Below are positions 58,500 through 64,000 of a stretch of DNA of 64,000 nucleotides, piece by piece. The position numbers and the translations under genes were made by a program. Below the pieces are notes generated by a model that made no database searches, was not told where the DNA came from, and saw only the letters and a program-made list of their open reading frames with translations. Origin of the DNA: Steinernema hermaphroditum (Eukaryota; Nematoda; Chromadorea; Rhabditida; Steinernematidae); NCBI GenBank assembly GCA_030435675.1, contig CM059625.1:1860001-1924000 (forward strand), read 5' to 3'. Each line of letters starts with the position of its first letter. The stretch's first letter is position 1.

Positions 58500-58623
58500 C
58501 TGAAAATAAAAGTAAATTAAGCTCCGCCTGGAGATTATCGCACTCCAAACGAATCACGTGTTTAAGAAAATGTGAGCCGACTTTATTAGAACACATATTG
58601 TATTATTAAGTCACGCCCTAAAT

Positions 58624-60682
58624 ATTTTTTATTTTCGCATTTTTTATTTTTGCTTTTGGTGAAATCTATTGGCGCGCAGTTAGCTTACACCGTTCGTTGA
58701 AACGTGGCAAAAATTCAATCGATTGAGAACGACCGAAGGGCAGTTGGTGGTGTGCGGTCCGATAGCACAGAGTGCGGCGCTAAAGAACACACATGTAAAA
58801 AACGGCTGTGCGATGTTGCCACCGCGAACGTCCGAGTGTCACTAGAACAGAACGGCAGCCACAAACTGGAGGCAGCCGGTTTTAAGAGGGTCGCCGCCGC
58901 AGAGTAGCCGCCGCGAACTCGCCGCAGAAAATTTCGAAAAGAGCTAAGTTAATTATGCATTATATCTTCATAATCTAAGTTACCAGGAGTAGAGGGCTCG
59001 CCCTTCGGGCTTGTTTCTAATCAATAGGTACGGCTCTGGGCTGAATGCGGCGTCGGCTTTTGAGAATATGGCGTCGGCTAGATAATGTGGCGTCGGTTAA
59101 TATGGCGTCGGTTATGTAACGTAACTATACCCAAACACGCACCACACAGGCAGGCTCCCGCCGCGACTGGGCTACCGTAACCGAGCGCCGCTGCGTTCGG
59201 GTACGGTAGCTCCGTTTAGCCGGTGATAGCCCCGTTAGGGCCTGTGGTATTGAGCTCCGGGTGCGCCGATACATGCATCCTGCATGCCAGAGCCTCGCGC
59301 AAGTGACGACATCTTCCGTGTACCAGAGACATGACGTGGGCAGGCCTAAGCGCAGTATCTTCTCATGGTGTTACAGAGTCGGTGCGCGCACGAGCTCATT
59401 TTTTTTTTGCAGCCGATTGTCTAAGTAGTCGATTGACACCTCCCACGTACCCGGAGCGCAACTACACAAGAGTATATGCTAAACCGGGCTGTGGTCTGGA
59501 CTTGACTGGAAACGAATGTATACGTATGATAGCACACCCTCTGGCGCGTCGAACGCACCTACGCACTTGCCCAGAGGTTCACACCACACCGGGAAACGGG
59601 CTTAGAAGCAGTCGGAAATTTTCGGTTCCACAACCGAATAACGAATAGCCGAAATGCCTATACTACCCCATAGTAGGCGCACCCGATATGCCGAAAAGGC
59701 GGTTCCCTTGTTCCAGGCTAGCCCGTTTCCCGGTGTGGTGTGAAGTGCGTAGGTGCGTTCGAGGCGCCAGAGGGTGTGCTATCATACGTATATATTCGTT
59801 TCCCGTCACGTGCAGACCACAGCCCGGTTTAGCATATACTCTTTTATAGTTGTGCTCCGGGTACGCGGGAGGTGTCAATCGACTAATTAGACAATCGGCT
59901 GCAATATGAGCTCATGCGCGCACCGACTCTGTAACACCATGAGAAGATACTGCGCTTAGGCCTGCCCACGTCATGTCTCTGGTACACGGAAGATGTCGTC
60001 ACTTGCGCGAGGCTCTGGCATGCAGGATGCATGTATCGGCGCACCCGGAGCTCAATACCACAGGCCCTAACGGGGCTATCACCGGCTAAACGGAGCTACC
60101 GTACCCGAACGCAGCGGCGCTCGGTTACGGTAACCCAGTCGCGGCGGGAGCCTGCCTGTGTGGTGCGTGTTTGGGTATAGTTACGTTACATAACCGACGC
60201 CATATTAACCGACGCCACATTATCTAGCCGACGCCATATTCTCAAAAGCCGACGCCGCATTCAGCCCAGAGCCGTACCTATTGATTAGAAACAAGCCCGA
60301 AGGGCGAGCCCTCTACTCCTGGTAACTTAGATTATGAAGATATAATGCATAATTAACTCAGCTCTTTTCGAAATTTTCTGCGGCGAGTTCGCGGCGGCTA
60401 CTCTGCGGCGGCGACCCTCTTAAAACCGGCTGCCTCCAGTTTGTGGCTGCCGTTCTGTTCTAGTGACACTCGGACGTTCGCGGTGGCAACATCGCACAGC
60501 CGTTTTTTACATGTGTGTTCTTTAGCGCCGCACTCTGTGCTATCGGACCGCACACCACCAACTGCCCTTCGGTCGTTCTCAATCGATTGAATTTTTGCCA
60601 CGTTTCAACGAACGGTGTAAGCTATCTGCGCGCCAATAGATTTCACCAAAAGCAAAAATAAAAAATGCGAAAATAAAAAAAT
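58624..60682. mobile_element. Very large near-perfect palindrome (fold-back element)
   Basis: Left arm about 58624-59604 and right arm about 59717-60682 are reverse complements over their whole length, with only a handful of differences: AGTTAGC against AGATAGC, AGCTAAG against AGCTGAG, a loss of about 11 bp (GCCCAGAGGTT region) in the right arm, and small indels. The 112-bp centre is unique. Outer ends are AT-rich (TTTTTTATTTTCGC..). The inner part has a series of GGCGTCGG words (59055-59110) and is GC-rich. An identical 67-codon frame exists in each arm (58704-58907 + and 60398-60601 -). No transposase is encoded. The high arm identity suggests recent origin or ongoing gene conversion. Confidence 0.9.
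58704..58907 (+). other. Open frame in the left palindrome arm
   Basis: 67 codons, beginning MAKIQSIENDRRAVGG and ending KRVAAAE; repeated identically in the right arm. Hydrophilic, two or three cysteines, no family. It may be a chance frame preserved because the arms are nearly identical. Confidence 0.2.
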
Positions 60683-63600
60683 GTAAATTAGTCTATATTA
60701 CAGGTGGATTGAGATTTTGGCTCTTTTGACACTGAACATTACGTAAAATCTATCTTTTTAAGATCACTTGTTTTTCTGAATACATTTCCCATGAACATAT
60801 GTGCTCAGTTTTGTCGCTGATTCATAATGCTTTTTGTACACCCTCCCACAGTTGTGCTCTCACATCTTTTCTAAAAAACTACATCTAGGCTGTTGTCGAG
60901 GTTGTGCTTTCCTTGCACTTCTAAGGCGCACAATTAGTGGAACTTATGACAACCATCGCGCAGTTTTCCCAAGAAAAGCCAATTAGGTGCGAACATCAGC
61001 ACCCGCGCTCACCTTTCCGTTTTGCGCTCAGGCGCTCATTATCATTTACCCGTGTCCATCCCCAAGGAATAATCTTCATGCTTCACTTGAAAATGTAAAG
61101 ATTTCAACATGCCATTATGAGTCAGCAGTTCTAAAGGTTGCATTTTCGACTGCTATGCCAGCCCAATCCCTCAAAAACCACTTGTACCGGTACTGGCCTG
61201 CCCTGTGCGATTTGCTGGATATGCTTACATATACCTAGGGCAATTATGTTGGTGCCTTGTTGACGATGTCTCTAGCAAGAGAAGGTGATTGAGGTCGATA
61301 TATGCGTACGTGTGTTTTTCGTGATGGGCTATTGTTGTTTGATTCCCGGCGTTCCCATCCATGTTTTGGTTATACAAAGCTTTTCCTCTTATTCCCATCC
61401 GCTTTGCGTCAGCTGGACTGTTGTGATTTTAGAGGTGGAAAACAAAAGTATTTGGGCTTAGCCGTTAGTTTTATAATAACGTAGAATATGGAAAGTGTGA
61501 CGATATTTTGTGGCTTCCAATTATGTACTGTGAAAGTTCAGGCGATATTTATTCGAAGAGTGCGCAGTTGCTGGAAAATGTCGTTATTCATGCGTCTCAC
61601 ATTCAGACTTGGCCTTGTCTTTGGCTTTATGAGTATTTTTTGCGAAATAACTGACGTATCTAAGCGGTTGTCATACCCTCTACAAAGCGAGAACCACAGT
61701 TTCATGATCAGGCAATAGTCATGTTAATTTTTGAAGCAAGCATGGCTTGCAAGCATATTCAATTCAATCCGCTATCTTTCATTCTACTATGCGGTCACAA
61801 TGACTTGAGTAGGATATACAGAGCCAAGTGCAGATGTCAGCCGCTTTGTAGGGCCACAATTCGCCAGCATTTCATCCCAAGTACCTTTGCATATAATTCC
61901 CCACGTGAGCACCTCGTGTAATCTTCTCGTTGCCGGATAATACTAACCAACTGTTAAGCAGGAATCGCTTGAAGGTACCGTTGGATTCAGAAAAAGAAGA
62001 TGACTTCAGTTTTTTCTTTAAATTTTTGTCGTTTCCAAGCTATTTCATTTCTCTTCAATTCAGCCTATCACCATTTTCAATGAGAGGATAAAGCTATAAG
62101 TTGCTTGGCTGCTTCATTTTTAATAGTTCGTAGCATATCTCGCCCCTCACTTGATTTCTATTCAACGAATGAGAAACCAAATATCTAATATTAAGAACGT
62201 ATATTCAGATGTGAGCTTCTTCCGACCTCAATGTACTCGCATCCTATATCTGAAATTCCTTGATAAGTAACACGATTCTGTTCCACTTTATGGCTTCCCT
62301 TGCACTACCACTGACGCAATCACAAATTGCAATTTCCTTGTCAGCGGTTCCCACGTTATACAATTGTTCCTCGTTGGTATGTTATTGGTAAAGCTTGTTA
62401 AGATGTTTCGCTGACATGATCTTTGGATCTTTGACATATGTCGCTGCCCTGTTCTCTATGTTTTGATGGATAAAAGGCAGGAAACGCCTAAAGATCATAT
62501 GGCCCGTGACGTCGCCTATACCATAAAGGGCAAAAGTGCCACCGATAAGTTCCGATTTTTTGAAGAACCGCAATAATACGTGACCTTCTTGAGTGCAGCA
62601 AATTTGGCATCCTATCATGTCTTCCGAATAATGCCAGTTTGCTCGATTTCCGACGAGGAACTATATCTTGGGGGTGCTGGGATGAATTCGGTTTTGTGGG
62701 TTTTACGTTTACGGTCTTGGCGAAACCTGTTACCCGTTCGAGTCCTTTAGCCTCCTTCGATGTTTCTAGCTTATTCTCCTTCGTCATGAATGATTCAGTC
62801 ATAAGAAGTCAGTTGCTTGTAAACTCTAGAACAGTCTGATCATAAAATAAACAAAATACCCATTTGGTGCGTGATTTCCGACCATTATTCCTGTCCAAAG
62901 GCTATCAGAGCACATTACACAAACGTGATTTATGACTCACTAAAAGTTCTATCAAAGGCGTTATTGTTTCTTGCACTTTCGTGCGTCGCATAAACACATA
63001 ATTGAGGAAGTCCAGCGTTCAAATCCAAACCCACGATACTGCTTGTCTGGACCTAGCCTTTTTGTGCACAGCCCTTGGCGTCATTCTCGATAAATTGTAC
63101 TCTCTCCGTGGACGCAGTACTCTCGCATTTCCCCTTAACTTGTAGGTATAAATTAGAAGGGCTGGTTAAGTGCCGGCTCGAGCCTAGCTTCTCGCCGCTT
63201 TATGACGTGGAAGCAGGCATCGCATACAGAAATCAAACGTGTTGTTTGTCAAAGTTCTGCATTTTATTCAATTTCTGCATACGGCCTGCTTATTGTGTTA
63301 ACGCACGATTGCAGCTGCTAACCATTACTTTCGTGCCGACCGGAGGTTAAGTGAATGAATTGATGTCACTTCCTTTCCAAACCGCAACTGCAAATATCAA
63401 TGTTGATTTGAGCTGTTTGCGTCGTGTAACCTTAAAAAAATGGTTATTGAAATTCTGTTCATTAATTCGTGGATGAATCTGAACAAGCGAATCGCATCGT
63501 AGGCCATCTTCAAAGCCAAGAAAGAACTGACAGAACAGCATGGACAGAACAGAACAGCTTCCTCTTTAAGATCAATGTTCGCAGGCCTCTATGTTTATTG

Positions 63601-64000
63601 CTATTACCTTTTATGTTTTTACCCCACGGTTTATTGTATGACGTCTTCACCTACGCAAACCGTTACGGTGCTCAGGGATGACGTCTCCTAATGTGCATAG
63701 CACATTCAGCATTGCACGCACACCCACACTTATTATGCGTTTCGACTAAATGGTTTGGCGCAAAAGCGCAAGTGTTCATTACATCATTTCTCGACGTTCA
63801 TATCTATCTTGTTTTGCAGATAACTTTTGATGTTTCTATGCCTAGTGTCCCGCGGCATAGCTTATTGCACTTAGTGGGTTTCGATGATGTTGTGGATTTG
63901 AATTTTAAAACTGAAGATTAGCTGGTTCGTGGGTTCAAGAAGCGCGACCTGCGTCCCACACAGTTTGCTCTGTTCTTTGCACTGGATATGAATGGGTCTC
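60683..64000. other. No supported gene (3' end of window)
   Basis: The only frame of note is minus strand 62382-62680, which reads NWHYSEDMIGCQICC, then LIGGTFALYGIGDVTGH and ends KHLNKLYQ; it may be a terminal exon or relic, family unknown. Nothing else shows splice or domain support. Confidence 0.35.

Noticed and set aside
59331..59878. Frames in the two inner palindrome arms (105 and 71 codons)
   Set aside because: They differ between arms because of the 11-bp indel, so they are not conserved as coding; mirror images of the same DNA.
1..64000. CRISPR arrays, bacterial operons, prophage or plasmid features
   Set aside because: No regularly spaced direct repeats with unique spacers, and all genes seen are intron-bearing nematode genes.

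Overview
The window looks like nuclear DNA of a clade V (strongylid or hookworm-like) nematode. The reasons are short introns with TTTCAG-type acceptors, acceptors lying directly in front of start codons as expected for spliced-leader trans-splicing, a nematode cuticle collagen, a DUF1647-family gene, a transthyretin-like gene, and a spaced two-gene cluster of ash-2 and deoxyhypusine synthase. There is no sign of bacterial, plasmid or viral organisation. The organism is inferred; no species can be named from the sequence alone.

Layout. 1-2.1 kb: no gene, one 23-bp triplet repeat. 2.16-3.87 kb (-): five-exon orphan multi-pass membrane protein. 5.25-6.96 kb (+): seven-exon DNase II-like gene lacking two of the three family histidines. 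7.4-14.7 kb: repeat-rich ground built from decayed, partly tandem copies of one unit whose best-preserved copy (12.6 kb) reads like the start of a BEL/Pao-type gag. 15.2-16.1 kb (-): Cys-rich, probably GPI-anchored protein with a tRNA-Thr inside one intron on the opposite strand. 18.7-20.1 kb: three tandem tRNA-Val genes and a tRNA-Leu. 21.0-22.4 kb (-): Y-box/cold-shock protein with RG repeats. 22.4-31 kb: mostly non-coding with GC-rich islands, an exact 100-bp direct repeat and a tRNA-Asp. 32.0-33.2 kb (+): DUF1647 protein. 33.8-34.8 kb (-): cuticle collagen. 35.5-36.0 kb: a 500-bp inverted-repeat element with a relative near 41.7 kb. 39.9-43.4 kb (+): two tandem paralogous AT-hook/bZIP-like genes. 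44.85-50.19 kb (+): ash-2 followed by dhps, a probable operon. 51.1-52.1 kb (+): GPI-anchored Ly6/three-finger-like protein. 52.5-58.5 kb: fragments and degenerate genes (channel-like fragment, half an LC8 dynein light chain joined to a Tc1/mariner transposase relic, transthyretin-like exons and a decayed copy). 58.6-60.7 kb: a nearly perfect palindrome with about 1-kb arms, the most striking structure in the window. 60.7-64 kb: nothing supported.

Functionally the region is a mixture, not a pathway. The conserved housekeeping core is ash-2 (H3K4 methylation) and dhps (hypusine formation on eIF5A), with the Y-box RNA-binding gene. Around it lie secreted or surface genes (collagen, Ly6-like, Cys-rich GPI, TTL, DNase II-like) and much repeat-derived DNA. 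Exon models given for DNase II-like, orphan membrane protein, DUF1647, collagen, Y-box, bZIP pair, ash-2, dhps, Ly6-like and the Cys-rich gene were checked by hand for GT-AG borders and matching intron phases.
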